DNA of 64,000 nucleotides from Peptococcaceae bacterium (GTDB lineage Bacteria > Bacillota > Desulfitobacteriia > Desulfitobacteriales > Syntrophobotulaceae). Shown here in pieces: positions 54,293 to 63,750 of this stretch; positions within the stretch are counted from its first letter, which is position 1; each line of letters begins with the position of its first letter. Where the stretch lies: positions 75,255-139,254 of the forward strand of contig DUML01000082.1 in the NCBI GenBank assembly GCA_012839895.1, given 5' to 3'. A model generated the notes under the pieces. That model did no database searches. It was given only the letters and a program-made list of their open reading frames with translations, and was not told the DNA's origin. The position numbers were made by a program, and so were the translations under genes.

Positions 54293-54504
54293 ATAGTAAA
54301 GATTAAATAAAATTTAAATAAATTATAGTAATAATAAATTATACAGCTTTAAATTATACAAACTTAACTAACGAAGCTTTAATAATTAGAAGCATATAGG
54401 AACATAATGAACATACACATTAATATTGTTTTAATTCCTTTCTAAGCAACTATCATTATTAGTATCATTAATCTAGCAGTATTTGCCGGAGGGTAGGGGT
54501 TTTT

Positions 54505-55413
54505 ATGTCAGTCATCCTTTCCATCAAGGATATAACTAAAAGTTTTGGCCAAGCTACAGTTGTTGATCGTATCTCTTTTGAAGTTCAGAAAGGAGAAATC
54601 TTAGGGCTGGTGGGTCCCAACGGCGCCGGCAAATCCACAATCATCCGTTGCATCCTGGGAATTATTCATCCCGATTCCGGGACAATAAATTATCATCTGG
54701 ATGGAACCCAAAAATTAAATACCTCCAAAGTGGGCTATCTCCCCGAGGAAAGGGGTCTCTACAGAGATGCCAAAATAATGGACATACTCCTTTATATAGC
54801 CAGTTTAAAAAATTACCCTCTGGATAAAGCCCGCCAAACTGCTATGGCCTATTTTGAAAAATTGGACCTCAAAGGCAGGGAAAAAGCTAAGATTGAGGAA
54901 TTGTCCAAGGGGATGGCTCAGAAAGTCCAATTTATTGCCTCTATTATTCACGAACCGCAATTACTGGTTTTGGACGAACCCCTTTCCGGCTTTGACCCCG
55001 TTAGCCAAAACCTTTTCATGGAAGAAATCAAAAATCTGGCAACAAAAGGTACAACCATCCTCCTTTCTTCCCATCAAATGAACATGGTCGAATCTCTTTG
55101 CAACAGGATTTTTATGATTAACAAAGGCCGCCGGGTCCTCTACGGCGACTTGGATACAATCAAAGACCGCTATGCCAATTACAGGTGTGAAATCCTTGGT
55201 AATAACGACCCATCCCGTTTAAGCAAACTGCCTTTTGTCCAAAAAGTGGAACAAGACGGTCAGAAGCACATTATCCACTTACAAAACGGTATCTCTCCAT
55301 CAGCATTTTTAAGGGAATTACCTCCGGACATAGAAATTAAAGAGATGAACTTAACCCGCATCTCTCTTCACGATATTTTTGTTAAGACCGTAACAGGAGG
55401 TATTGAGCAATGA
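54505..55413 (+). CDS. ABC transporter ATPase, NatA-like
   Basis: 302 residues. Walker A GPNGAGKST (about residue 38), signature LSKGMAQK, Walker B LLVLDEPLSGFDP, and a C-terminal extension (DUF4162 type) from about residue 215. Partner of the ABC-2 permease that follows, overlapping it by 4 bases. Family members export sodium, drugs or lipids; the substrate is unknown. ATG after GGAGGGTAGGGG. Confidence 0.9.
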   Translation: MSVILSIKDITKSFGQATVVDRISFEVQKGEILGLVGPNGAGKSTIIRCILGIIHPDSGTINYHLDGTQKLNTSKVGYLPEERGLYRDAKIMDILLYIASLKNYPLDKARQTAMAYFEKLDLKGREKAKIEELSKGMAQKVQFIASIIHEPQLLVLDEPLSGFDPVSQNLFMEEIKNLATKGTTILLSSHQMNMVESLCNRIFMINKGRRVLYGDLDTIKDRYANYRCEILGNNDPSRLSKLPFVQKVEQDGQKHIIHLQNGISPSAFLRELPPDIEIKEMNLTRISLHDIFVKTVTGGIEQ

Positions 55414-56606
55414 AAAACACCCTTAAAGTTGCCAAATGGGAAATCAAACGCAATGTGACAAATAAAGCCTTCCTAATATCTATCCTTATAACCCCTTTGC
55501 TCATGCTCCTGTTCGGGTTTGTTCCGTCTCTTTTGGCTAAATTTGAAACTGACCAACCCTTTACTCTTTATGTAGTTGATAAATTAGGAATTTATGAACG
55601 TATCAGTCAAGCTTCTTCCGAGAAATTAATTATTACTTTAGCCGAAGATAATCTCCAGGCTTTAAAAGAGAAAACCCGGGGACGAAAAGACCAAGGGTAT
55701 GTTGTCCTGGATGAAAATGCATTAGCCACAGGACTGGTCACAGTTTATACCGATAATGAAGGGAAAGGCGCCATTGCCCCCATAACCGGAGTGCTGCAAA
55801 CGGCTTTTAATGATTATAAAATGGAAAAACTGGGACTCAGCAAAAGCCAAATTGACTATCTTAAACAGCCTTATCAAGTTAATGTTGCCCCTTTGACCAA
55901 AAAAGAGGCTGAACGCTCCTTGCCCCAAAAAATTATTCCGGCTGTTTTTGCCGGAATCCTCTTCCTGACAGTCTTTACTTCCGGCACAATGACTTTTCAA
56001 AGTGCCCTGCAAGAAAAGAAAGATAAGATGGTGGAAATTATCCTCTCCTCAGTCCAAGCTACAGACCTGATGCAAGGTAAGATTTTAGGATATTTCGTCT
56101 TAGGTTTAATCCAAGTAGGCGTTTGGCTTTTATTCGGTATCCCGGCAGCCCAGTTTTTCTTTAAAATACCGATTCTGGAATACCTTTTCGTGCCTGAACT
56201 TTTACCGATGGTCTTTTTCGCCTTGGCCGGCTACCTACTTTACTCGGCAATTTTCGTTGCTATTGGGGCCACAATGGAAGATGCCCAATCCGGCAGCAGC
56301 TTTCAAGGCATGATCTTTTTAATCCCCATGCTGCCCCTCTTCGTGATTGGCCCGATTATTGCCAACCCCTCCGGGGTAATCGCCCGGATCGGGACCTTCT
56401 TTCCATTAACAACACCCGGGGTCATGCTTGCCCGCCTAAGCATCTCCACCCAAACACCTTTGTGGGAAATCTTAGCAAGCGGAACGATCCTCTTGCTGAC
56501 TACTTTGCTGGTCATGCGCTTAGCCGGGAAACTGTTTAAAACTGCAATTCTAATGTACGGTAAAAATGCCACCTTGGCTGAAATTATTAAATGGTTAAGA
56601 TATTAG
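55410..56606 (+). CDS. ABC-2 type permease, NatB-like
   Basis: 398 residues. One N-terminal helix (LISILITPLLMLLFGFVPSLL), a large outer domain to about residue 170, then five or six helices, with QEKKDKMVEIILSSVQATDLMQGKILG in the first cytoplasmic loop, the hallmark of NatB/YhaP-type exporters. Coupled to the ATPase by ATGA. Ends 27 bases from the convergent cobQ-like gene. Confidence 0.88.
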   Translation: MKNTLKVAKWEIKRNVTNKAFLISILITPLLMLLFGFVPSLLAKFETDQPFTLYVVDKLGIYERISQASSEKLIITLAEDNLQALKEKTRGRKDQGYVVLDENALATGLVTVYTDNEGKGAIAPITGVLQTAFNDYKMEKLGLSKSQIDYLKQPYQVNVAPLTKKEAERSLPQKIIPAVFAGILFLTVFTSGTMTFQSALQEKKDKMVEIILSSVQATDLMQGKILGYFVLGLIQVGVWLLFGIPAAQFFFKIPILEYLFVPELLPMVFFALAGYLLYSAIFVAIGATMEDAQSGSSFQGMIFLIPMLPLFVIGPIIANPSGVIARIGTFFPLTTPGVMLARLSISTQTPLWEILASGTILLLTTLLVMRLAGKLFKTAILMYGKNATLAEIIKWLRY

Positions 56607-56633
56607 GATTCTTTAACCTCCATATATATACAT

Positions 56634-57482
56634 CTAATTTTCCTGTAAAATTCTGTAGATAGCATCCATATCTACAGAATTTCTTATTTCAGCAGCCAAT
56701 AAATTATATTGCTTTTCTTTATACTCCTTATCAGCCTTTTCCACTGTTTTTCTTTCTTTGGTCCGTTCCCCAAGACTGTCTTCCTCTTCGATATCGACAG
56801 ACAGATAAGGCACTACTCCCAGGACAGGCACCCCTGTCTTTTCTTCAATCATTTGCAACCCTGAAAGCAAAGAGTTAATATGCCCTCGGAATTTGTTAAT
56901 AATTGTACCTTTGATTAGCTTTCTTTCTTCAATTTCAAGGAGCATGATTGTACCGTAGATAGAAGCAAACACTCCGCCCCGGTCAATATCCGCAACCAAT
57001 AGAACCGGAGCCCCTACTCTCCTGGCCATCCCCATGTTTACCAAATCATTATCTTTCAAGTTGATCTCTGCAGGACTGCCGGCCCCTTCGATTACCACAA
57101 TATCGTACTGGGATGCTAAAGTATGATAAGCACTCATAATGTGAGAAAAGAGCTTTGGTTTTTGCTTGGCATACTCTGCCGCATCCATGCTGTCATACAC
57201 TTCTCCATCGATAATTACCTGCGAACCTTTTTCGCTCGTCGGTTTGAGCAAAATGGGATTCATCAAAACATTGGGCTCAATCCCGGCTGCTTCGGCCTGA
57301 ATAGCCTGAGCCCTGGCCATTTCCAAGCCTTCTCTTGTAATATAAGTATTGAGAGTCATGTTCTGAGCCTTAAACGGAGCAACGCTATAACCGTCTTGGT
57401 TAAATATCCGGCAAAGCGCAGTTGTGAAAAGGCTTTTCCCAACATTGGACATGGTTCCCTGAATCATTATTGTTCTTGCCAT
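56634..57482 (-). CDS. Cobyric acid synthase-like protein lacking the amidotransferase domain
   Basis: 282 residues; normal CobQ/CbiP is about 490-510. The ATP-binding half is complete: [46 protein letters not shown] and [11 protein letters not shown]. After about residue 235 the glutaminase (GATase, catalytic Cys and His) is missing, and the protein ends in [23 protein letters not shown], which resembles the far C-terminal tail of full CobQ. So it looks like an internal in-frame loss of the GATase. It may use free ammonia, have a separate glutaminase, or be inactive. ATG after GGAGGAG. Last gene of the corrinoid cluster. Confidence 0.82.
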   Translation of the reverse strand: MARTIMIQGTMSNVGKSLFTTALCRIFNQDGYSVAPFKAQNMTLNTYITREGLEMARAQAIQAEAAGIEPNVLMNPILLKPTSEKGSQVIIDGEVYDSMDAAEYAKQKPKLFSHIMSAYHTLASQYDIVVIEGAGSPAEINLKDNDLVNMGMARRVGAPVLLVADIDRGGVFASIYGTIMLLEIEERKLIKGTIINKFRGHINSLLSGLQMIEEKTGVPVLGVVPYLSVDIEEEDSLGERTKERKTVEKADKEYKEKQYNLLAAEIRNSVDMDAIYRILQEN

Positions 57483-57533
57483 ATACTCCTCCTGTTAATT
57501 CTCGGCTAATGTCATAAAAACAACCTTGCTGCC

Positions 57534-58373
57534 TTATTCAGAGAAACAAGGAAGGAATTGCGGCACCCCGGAAACAGGATGTCTTATCATGGAAAAACTG
57601 GCTTTATAGGTCTTGGCGATTAGTTCCTCACAAAGTACTTCATCTTTATTGCCGGCTTGAATAAACCTGCCGTCATTGAGGACAATCAAATGGTCGCAAT
57701 ACTGGCTGGAGAGATTCAGATCATGAATAACCATGATAATAGTTGTAGCTGACTCTTTATGCCATTTGCGCAAGTATTCCATGACCATGCTTTGATGGCC
57801 AATGTCTAGGTAAGTGGTCGGCTCATCCAAGATTAAAATTTTTGGTTCTTGAGCCATAGCTCTCGCCAAAGAAACTAGTTGCCTTTCCCCGCCGCTTAAG
57901 GTTTCCACCACCCGATCCTGTTTAGCGGTTAAATCGAAACATTCCAGAGCAGAAGCTATTACTTCTTTGTCTTTTAAAGTCAGCGGGGCTAAAGGTTTCA
58001 GCCAAGGGTAACGCCCCATCTCCACTACTTCCCGTACTGTAAAAGGCAAAGAACCGTTATTATTTTGTTCTAAAAAAGCAATCTGCCTGGCAATTTCCTG
58101 GCGGGAATAATCTTGCAAAGGCCGTTTATTAAGCAGCACCTGTCCCGCACAGGGTTTATTGGCCCCACTTAACACTTTAAGTAAAGTCGTTTTGCCGCTG
58201 CCGTTTGGCCCGATAATGCCTGTTATTTGGCCCTTGGGTATTTGCAGGGAAATGTCACGCAACACTATTTTTTCCTTATACTTATAAAACACCTTGCAAA
58301 GCTCAAAAACATAGTCTTGATATTTGTCTGTTACCTGATTTTTGTTCTTACACACTTCACCTGGGTTTAACAT
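57534..58373 (-). CDS. btuD: ABC importer ATPase for cobamide or siderophore (BtuD/FecE type)
   Basis: 279 residues from ATG 58373, which has GGGTG in front; an upstream frame start at 58520 lies inside the permease gene. Walker A GPNGSGKTT, signature LSGGERQL, Walker B ILILDEPTTYLD. It forms an importer with the permease five bases upstream and the binding protein before that. Corrinoid as cargo is inferred from the cobamide genes on both sides; sequence alone does not exclude iron chelates. Confidence 0.87.
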   Translation of the reverse strand: MLNPGEVCKNKNQVTDKYQDYVFELCKVFYKYKEKIVLRDISLQIPKGQITGIIGPNGSGKTTLLKVLSGANKPCAGQVLLNKRPLQDYSRQEIARQIAFLEQNNNGSLPFTVREVVEMGRYPWLKPLAPLTLKDKEVIASALECFDLTAKQDRVVETLSGGERQLVSLARAMAQEPKILILDEPTTYLDIGHQSMVMEYLRKWHKESATTIIMVIHDLNLSSQYCDHLIVLNDGRFIQAGNKDEVLCEELIAKTYKASFSMIRHPVSGVPQFLPCFSE

Positions 58374-58378
58374 TTTTT

Positions 58379-59392
58379 TCACACCCTTTTCTTCAAGAGA
58401 TAGCCAAAAAACGGCGCTCCGGCCAAGGCTGTGATTACTCCGATAGGGATTTCCATAGCCGGAATGATTGTTCTGGCCAAAGTATCCGACCACAGGAGGA
58501 AAACCGCTCCGGCGAGACAAGAAGCCGGTATCAGGATCTTATGGTCAGGACCGATGATTATCCTAATCATATGGGGAACGATTAAACCCACAAAGCCGAT
58601 TATCCCTACAACGGAAACCGCCGAAGCCGTCAAGAGTGAAGCGGCCGCCAAGACAAGAACCTTTATCCTCTCTACATTCATTCCTAAATGTTCCGCTGCC
58701 TGTTCACCCAAAGACAAAATATTTAAATTGCGATAAAACCCCATGATTAACAGAAATCCTATTAAGAAGTACGGCAGGAGAAAAATGAAATCGGACCAGC
58801 CGGTAGAAACCAAACTACCCATCATCCAAAAAACTATTGATCTTAGCTTATCTCCGGAAATTGTCACTGCGAAAGAGAGTATAGCTCCCAGAAAAGATTG
58901 GATCACTACCCCGGCTAAGATCATTGTTACCGGATCCCGTTTTCTCCTCCAGGCTAAGGCAAATACCAGGAGCAAAGAGAGAATCGCCCCGGTAAAGGCA
59001 AACAGAGGGACAGCAATTCTTGCCAGGAAAGTACCCGCCGTAGTAACCAGGAGAATTGCCGCGGCAGCGCCTACAGCCGCCCCGGAAGAAATGCCCAGAA
59101 TATATGGATCTGCCAAAGGATTGCGCAATACTCCCTGAAAAGCAACACCTGCAGTGGCTAACATCCCACCGATTATTACCGCCACAAAAACCCTAGGCAG
59201 ACGTAGATCCACCACAATAGACTCTTGGGTGTCAAGCCAAACCTGCTCAAATTCCAAAAAAGGCAATTGGTTTAAAATAATTTTAAAGGTCAAGCCAAAT
59301 GGCACTCGGACCGAGCCTAGGCTTAAAGTAACCAATATAGATATAAGTAAGAAGAATCCAATTAAAAGCAAAAAGTATTTTTTCTTCTTCAT
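58379..59392 (-). CDS. btuC: ABC importer permease (BtuC/FecCD family)
   Basis: 337 residues, about ten helices. FecCD family marks: VRLPRVFVAVIIGGMLATAGVAFQ, NPLADPYILGISSGAAVGA and GFVGLIVPHMIRIIIGPDH. Spans the cytoplasmic membrane as a dimer. ATG start MKKKKYF. Between the binding protein and ATPase genes. Confidence 0.9.
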   Translation of the reverse strand: MKKKKYFLLLIGFFLLISILVTLSLGSVRVPFGLTFKIILNQLPFLEFEQVWLDTQESIVVDLRLPRVFVAVIIGGMLATAGVAFQGVLRNPLADPYILGISSGAAVGAAAAILLVTTAGTFLARIAVPLFAFTGAILSLLLVFALAWRRKRDPVTMILAGVVIQSFLGAILSFAVTISGDKLRSIVFWMMGSLVSTGWSDFIFLLPYFLIGFLLIMGFYRNLNILSLGEQAAEHLGMNVERIKVLVLAAASLLTASAVSVVGIIGFVGLIVPHMIRIIIGPDHKILIPASCLAGAVFLLWSDTLARTIIPAMEIPIGVITALAGAPFFGYLLKKRV

Positions 59393-59533
59393 TGACCCAT
59401 CCAGATTTCATCCAAATTTCCTTCAAATTTGATTCAAAATTCGTTCATACTTACTGAAATTACATTCTGCTTACATCATTTTATTCAATATTTTTTACAT
59501 CACTTTTTTTGGTTAGCTTCATAATCAAAGCTT

Positions 59534-60505
59534 CTAAAATAATTCCGGGTATATAGCCTTGGCGGTTAGCTCCAAAGCATCTATAATTCTAGGACCCTGC
59601 CTGCTTATGATATTGTTATCCAAACTAATAATCCTGTTATTTTTGACTGCTTCGATGTTCTCCCATCCTTTGCGGTCTTTGATAATTTTGGCGGCATTTG
59701 GATTGGAATAGCTATAGTTCTCAAAAATAACATCCGGATTGCGCGCAATTACTTGTTCACTGTTGAATTGGACCCATCCCTGAACATCTTCGGCAATATT
59801 TATCCCGCCGGCTTTTGTAATAACTTCATGGAGAAAAGTCCCTTTTCCGGCGGTGAATAACTTACTGTCTACTTCCATCCAAACTTTACGTTTTTCCTGA
59901 ACGGGAAGCTGGGCCAGCTTTTCTGTAATCCGCTTTTCCTTAGCTTTCATTTCTTCGATAATTAAAGCCGCTTGCTCCTGCTTATCCGTTATTTGACCGG
60001 CCGTAGCAATACTTTTGTAAACATCATCAATGCTTTTGGCTTCAAATACTACAACCGGTATCCCCAGGCTTTTGATCTTCTTGGTATCTTCCGCAGATGC
60101 CAGCCAATACATTATTAAATCGGGCTCAAGATTAAGAATTTGCTCCAAATTGGGGTTTAAGGCATCCTCAAAAACATACTCAGCTTTTTCTTTAACATCA
60201 GCGGGATAATCATCCCACTTGGTTACCGCTACAGGATACTCTCCAAGGGCACAGAGAATTTCAGTGGAACTTGGCAACAAGGATACAATTCTTGTCGGTT
60301 TAGCCGGGATGGTTACGGTCGCCCCGATATCATCCACGATTGTCAGCGGATACTTGGTTTTAAGACCTTGCTCACCATCCGGCACTTCTTCCTGGGATGC
60401 CTGTGGTTGATTCTGTGGCTGTCCTTGGTTGGTAGTGCTACAGCCGGAAAGGATTAAAGTAAAAAGAACAATAACAATTAAGAAAACAGCTGTAAAACGA
60501 CGCAT
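59534..60505 (-). CDS. btuF: Cobamide-type ABC substrate-binding lipoprotein (BtuF-like)
   Basis: 323 residues. Lipoprotein signal with LILSGC, a Gln/Glu-rich linker, then the two-lobed helical-backbone binding fold: PTRIVSLLPSSTEILCALG, YPADVK, NLEQILNLEPDLIMYW. This pattern is the BtuF/cobalamin group. Anchored on the outer face of the membrane. ATG after GGGAGGAAAGG. Confidence 0.88.
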   Translation of the reverse strand: MRRFTAVFLIVIVLFTLILSGCSTTNQGQPQNQPQASQEEVPDGEQGLKTKYPLTIVDDIGATVTIPAKPTRIVSLLPSSTEILCALGEYPVAVTKWDDYPADVKEKAEYVFEDALNPNLEQILNLEPDLIMYWLASAEDTKKIKSLGIPVVVFEAKSIDDVYKSIATAGQITDKQEQAALIIEEMKAKEKRITEKLAQLPVQEKRKVWMEVDSKLFTAGKGTFLHEVITKAGGINIAEDVQGWVQFNSEQVIARNPDVIFENYSYSNPNAAKIIKDRKGWENIEAVKNNRIISLDNNIISRQGPRIIDALELTAKAIYPELF

Positions 60506-60554
60506 TAGACCTTTCCTCCCAAATGATTATAGTCTAAATTCATTTGTTTGAACG

Positions 60555-61166
60555 CTACCTAGCCGTAAAGGGCTGATATGTGCTAATGATTTTTTCTCTT
60601 TGCCAATGTTCATCCTCAAGAAAAAGCTTATAGCCTTGGGTGTTAGGAACCTGCCAATCATAGAATTTTTTCTCGTCGTGGATATATCTCTCCAGGATAG
60701 CCATTATTGTACCCCCATGGACTACCAAAGCAGTATCCTTAAATCCCTCCTGCCTTATTTCTTCTACCACTTCGGCAAAAGCTCGGCAACAGCGTAGCTT
60801 ATAAGTTTCAATGTCTTCGCCTCCGGGGGCTCTCTCTTTACCGCCACTGGCAATCCATTTGCGGTAAGCGGGATTATTTTTTAACTCCTCATAACTTTTC
60901 CCTTCGAAAATCCCGAAGTTATACTCATCGAAGCCAGGAACAACCTTCAAAGGAAGGCCTGGATAAATAATCTGCGCTGTTTGTAAACATCTCTGCCTTG
61001 GACTTACATAGACTTGGTCAACCTTCGGATAATAACCTAAACGGATTCGCTTCTTTAGTTCCTGTAAACCCGCTGCGCTTAACGGCTCATCACTTGCGCC
61101 CCTATAACGTCCTTCCAAATTGGCCTGGGTTTTAGCATGCCTTATCAGATAGAGATTATAAATCAT
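60555..61166 (-). CDS. cobC: Histidine phosphatase, probable alpha-ribazole phosphatase
   Basis: 203 residues. Catalytic LIRHAKTQANLEGRYRG near the N-terminus and the second His in VVHGGTIMAI, the phosphoglycerate-mutase-like fold. Among cobamide genes it is expected to remove the phosphate from alpha-ribazole 5'-phosphate or adenosylcobalamin 5'-phosphate. ATG at 61166 starts just before the fold and one base from the cobO stop; an upstream start at 61208 would overlap cobO. Confidence 0.83.
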   Translation of the reverse strand: MIYNLYLIRHAKTQANLEGRYRGASDEPLSAAGLQELKKRIRLGYYPKVDQVYVSPRQRCLQTAQIIYPGLPLKVVPGFDEYNFGIFEGKSYEELKNNPAYRKWIASGGKERAPGGEDIETYKLRCCRAFAEVVEEIRQEGFKDTALVVHGGTIMAILERYIHDEKKFYDWQVPNTQGYKLFLEDEHWQREKIISTYQPFTAR

Positions 61167-61167
61167 C

Positions 61168-61695
61168 TTAATACTCAATACCCTTACGCATTTTAATACC
61201 CCGGTCATAGGGGTGTTTAACCTTCACTATCTCGGATACATAGTCAGCCAAAGCGATCAAATGCTCTGAAGCTCCCCGGCCGGTAAAAACCAATTCCAAT
61301 TTTTCAGGACGTCCTTTAATAAAATCCTCCACTTCCTGAGCCCTGAGGATTCCCAGATTATAAGCAACAACCGCTTCATCCATGACTAGCAGGTCATACT
61401 CACCGGTCATTGCCAGTTCGGTAACTTCCGTGAATAGCCTTCTCTGCTCAGCGCATACTCGCTCCCGCTCCTCCGCTTCCAGTTTACTAAAGAATCCTTT
61501 TAACGGCGGGGCTTTCACAACTTGCACTAAATCTTGGAGCCGGGCTAAAGCTTGGTGCTCGCCTGAGTCACCGGATTTTAAAAACTGGCAATACAGAATC
61601 TTTAGCCCTCGGCCATAAGCCCTTAAAACCAGCCCCAAAGCCGCTGTGGTCTTACCTTTCCCCTCGCCGGTATAAATATGAAACAGGCCTCTCAT
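61168..61695 (-). CDS. cobO: Cob(I)alamin adenosyltransferase, CobA/CobO type
   Basis: 175 residues. ATP:corrinoid adenosyltransferase with the modified P-loop GEGKGKTTAALG at the N-terminus, QFLKSGDSGE and DLLVMDEAVVAYNLG (Walker B). Adds the upper ligand to the cobamide. ATG after AAGGGAGG. First gene of the downstream block after a 174-base gap. Confidence 0.94.
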   Translation of the reverse strand: MRGLFHIYTGEGKGKTTAALGLVLRAYGRGLKILYCQFLKSGDSGEHQALARLQDLVQVVKAPPLKGFFSKLEAEERERVCAEQRRLFTEVTELAMTGEYDLLVMDEAVVAYNLGILRAQEVEDFIKGRPEKLELVFTGRGASEHLIALADYVSEIVKVKHPYDRGIKMRKGIEY

Positions 61696-61869
61696 AGGAA
61701 CACCTCCCTTGCAGCTTTTCTTTAAAACCAGTATTCATTTATTGTAAAAATTGCTAAGTATCTGGACAGCATTTAATAACATAGTTTCTGTACAGCATTC
61801 AATAATAGAATTTTCAATAGGGCAATCATTCTGATTGAAACGAAGATTCTTTTAGTTATGAGGAATCTT
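61696..61869. other. Gap between the CobU-like gene and cobO
   Basis: 174 AT-rich bases. A near-repeat, ACAGCATTTAATAA and ACAGCATTCAATAA, sits about 25 bases apart (about 61766 and 61791). No cobalamin riboswitch (no B12 box) and no terminator with a U-run. Confidence 0.5.
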
Positions 61870-62262
61870 TTATCTATCTTCTTTGATAATAACCGGGATT
61901 CCGGCCCAAACCCGCACAACTTTTTGGGCTCGATCCGCCAAGAGCTGGTATACCCTGCCCGTTTCATCCCGCCAGCGTCTTTCTTCCTCCAGCATTGGCA
62001 CAATGCCACAGCCAATTTCCGTACCAAGCAATATCTTTGGTAAGAGATAGGGCAGATTTTCCTCAAAATAGGCTAAGGGGCAAATTCCCTCCGCCAACAG
62101 TTTCCGGACCCCTTCTTGGACATTCTTAATTAAATCAGCCTCATACATACTAGCGATACTGTCTTTGGCCAAATCACAAATCTTAAGCTTCTTGTCCTTA
62201 TCGTATAAAGAGAGGGCATAAGCGGTTTTGCCTTGATATTTGCCTCCGATGATAAAAATCAT
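61870..62262 (-). CDS. Short CobU-like nucleotide-binding protein
   Basis: 130 residues from ATG 62262 (AAGGGGG 6 bases upstream). The P-loop GGKYQGKT is at residues 6-13, and the later block GTEIGCGIVPMLEEERRWRDETGRVYQ matches the CobU segment that follows its Walker B. It lacks the middle part with the GTP-accepting His (the HQQNR type region of the full CobU at 63062). Possibly a kinase-only or degenerate paralogue. It sits between cobS and cobO, so a corrinoid role is likely. Confidence 0.72.
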   Translation of the reverse strand: MIFIIGGKYQGKTAYALSLYDKDKKLKICDLAKDSIASMYEADLIKNVQEGVRKLLAEGICPLAYFEENLPYLLPKILLGTEIGCGIVPMLEEERRWRDETGRVYQLLADRAQKVVRVWAGIPVIIKEDR

Positions 62263-62291
62263 TAATATCCCCCTTATCCCTAAAGTCCTCA

Positions 62292-63065
62292 TTAGACTTC
62301 AATCTGCAAAATCGTTACTAAGATACCCAACAGCAAAAGTTCCGCCAATTCCACATAAGCCCCGACAATATCCCCAGTTATCCCGCCAAAATTCTTTCTT
62401 GCAAAGAAATAATAAAAGCCGGTAAAGAGTATCAACCCTAGGGGGAGGAGCAAACTGTAAAAACCATCCAGTAAATAGATAAACCCCGCAGTTATAGCCA
62501 AAAAAAGCGAGAGTGTATAAATGACACCTTTTCTTTGATTTTTACCAAACATAACGGCTAAACCGTCTTCTTTAGCATAGGGAAAGGAACATAACATTAC
62601 GGCTTGGACTATCCGAGATGATACCGGAATGAAAAGCAGGAGGTAAGCCCTTTCCCTTCCTGCTAAGAAGAGTTCGGAAAAGAAAGCAACTTTAAGCAAA
62701 AGCAGGCTGATCAGGGTTATTACGGCAAAAGCGCCCACCCTGGAATCTTTCATTATTTTCAGCTTTTGTTCTATGCTCTGCCTGGAAAAATAGGCATCGG
62801 CAGTATCCATTAAGCCGTCTAAATGCAGGCCACCGGTAATAAAAGGATAGAATAAAGCCATTATTACCGCCTTGCTAAAGACGGAGAAAGCAAAATTATC
62901 CAGCAAGCAAAATAAACAATAGCCTAAAGAACCGATCCCTAAGCCCACCAGCGGCATCAGCACCGGCAAAAACTTAATCCTTTGCTCTTTCCATTCCAGC
63001 ATCGGCAGCGGAATGGCAGTTAAAAAAGAGAAAGCTATTACGATTGCACTCAGAAAGTCTTTCAT
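62292..63065 (-). CDS. cobS: Cobalamin 5'-phosphate synthase
   Basis: 257-residue membrane enzyme that joins AdoCbi-GDP with alpha-ribazole (phosphate). Marks: FLTAIPLP near residue 15-22 and GGLHLDGLMDTADAYFS with the metal-binding Asp residues, several helices, and GGITGDIVGAYVELAEL near the end. ATG overlaps the cobU stop by 4 bases. Confidence 0.95.
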   Translation of the reverse strand: MKDFLSAIVIAFSFLTAIPLPMLEWKEQRIKFLPVLMPLVGLGIGSLGYCLFCLLDNFAFSVFSKAVIMALFYPFITGGLHLDGLMDTADAYFSRQSIEQKLKIMKDSRVGAFAVITLISLLLLKVAFFSELFLAGRERAYLLLFIPVSSRIVQAVMLCSFPYAKEDGLAVMFGKNQRKGVIYTLSLFLAITAGFIYLLDGFYSLLLPLGLILFTGFYYFFARKNFGGITGDIVGAYVELAELLLLGILVTILQIEV

Positions 63066-63643
63066 GGTTTTTTACCCAATATTTCGGTAAGACACCCTTT
63101 ATGGCAGTGATAGCCGCCGTAAACACACTCTATGGCAACATCACTTTTTGCAGCCAGGATAATATGCAACTCGGCCAAAGCCTTAATATAGGCTTCGACG
63201 GTTGGGGCATAGATTATCCCGTCACTGAAAATCTCGTTGGAAATAACAATCAGGTTGGCCACTCTATTTTGTAGTTGGGCAAGATCGTTAGCAATTTTTT
63301 TGCAGATTTTGGGATAGTTTAACACAGCATAGCTTGGTTCACTCTGGCCTGATTCTTCAAACATCTCATTAGCCAGGAGAGTGCCTAAACAATCCAAAAG
63401 CACGGTGTCAGAAGCAACTAATAAAGATTCAATTTCCACTAGGGAAGAGCTTTTATCGATAGTTAGAAAACCCTTATCCGCCCTGTTTTGTTGGTGGATT
63501 TTAATCCGTTCCCTAATTTCTTGGTCATAGTAGCGAGCTGTCGCCAGATATACTTTTCTCTTCTCCCCGGCCAAAACTGCAGCCAGCTTTTCTCCTAAAG
63601 AACTCTTGCCACTGCGGACGCTGCCTGAAATAAAAATTAGCAC
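63062..63643 (-). CDS. cobU: Adenosylcobinamide kinase / guanylyltransferase
   Basis: 193 residues. P-loop SGSVRSGKS, the TARYYDQEIRERIKIHQQNR segment with the His that takes GMP, and the LLDCLGTLLANEMFE Walker B. Phosphorylates cobinamide, then attaches GMP, ahead of CobS. GTG start after GAGGGAG. Unlike most CobU, the C-terminal part (about 155-193) carries an extra CVYGGYHCHKGCL Cys/His stretch of unknown meaning. Confidence 0.93.
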   Translation of the reverse strand: MLIFISGSVRSGKSSLGEKLAAVLAGEKRKVYLATARYYDQEIRERIKIHQQNRADKGFLTIDKSSSLVEIESLLVASDTVLLDCLGTLLANEMFEESGQSEPSYAVLNYPKICKKIANDLAQLQNRVANLIVISNEIFSDGIIYAPTVEAYIKALAELHIILAAKSDVAIECVYGGYHCHKGCLTEILGKKP

Positions 63644-63654
63644 TAAACTCCCTC

Positions 63655-63750
63655 ATCTCTGCCTTTTTACCTTTTAGCCTTTTAATCTTTTGCCTTACAC
63701 CTTTTTGGCTTTTTGCCTTTTGGTTTTTGCTTTTTAACTTTAATTTTTTT
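63655..63750. repeat. Low-complexity (GCC)TTTT repeats between cobT and cobU
   Basis: Degenerate units of about 8-12 bases built on GCCTTTT / ACCTTTT / GGCTTTTT run from about 63660 to 63745. The minus strand is therefore almost all A and G with spaced C. No gene in it. Confidence 0.8.

Noticed and set aside
61773-62066. 97-codon minus-strand frame near the short CobU-like gene
   Set aside because: It overlaps the CobU-like gene in another frame, and its sequence has no family features.
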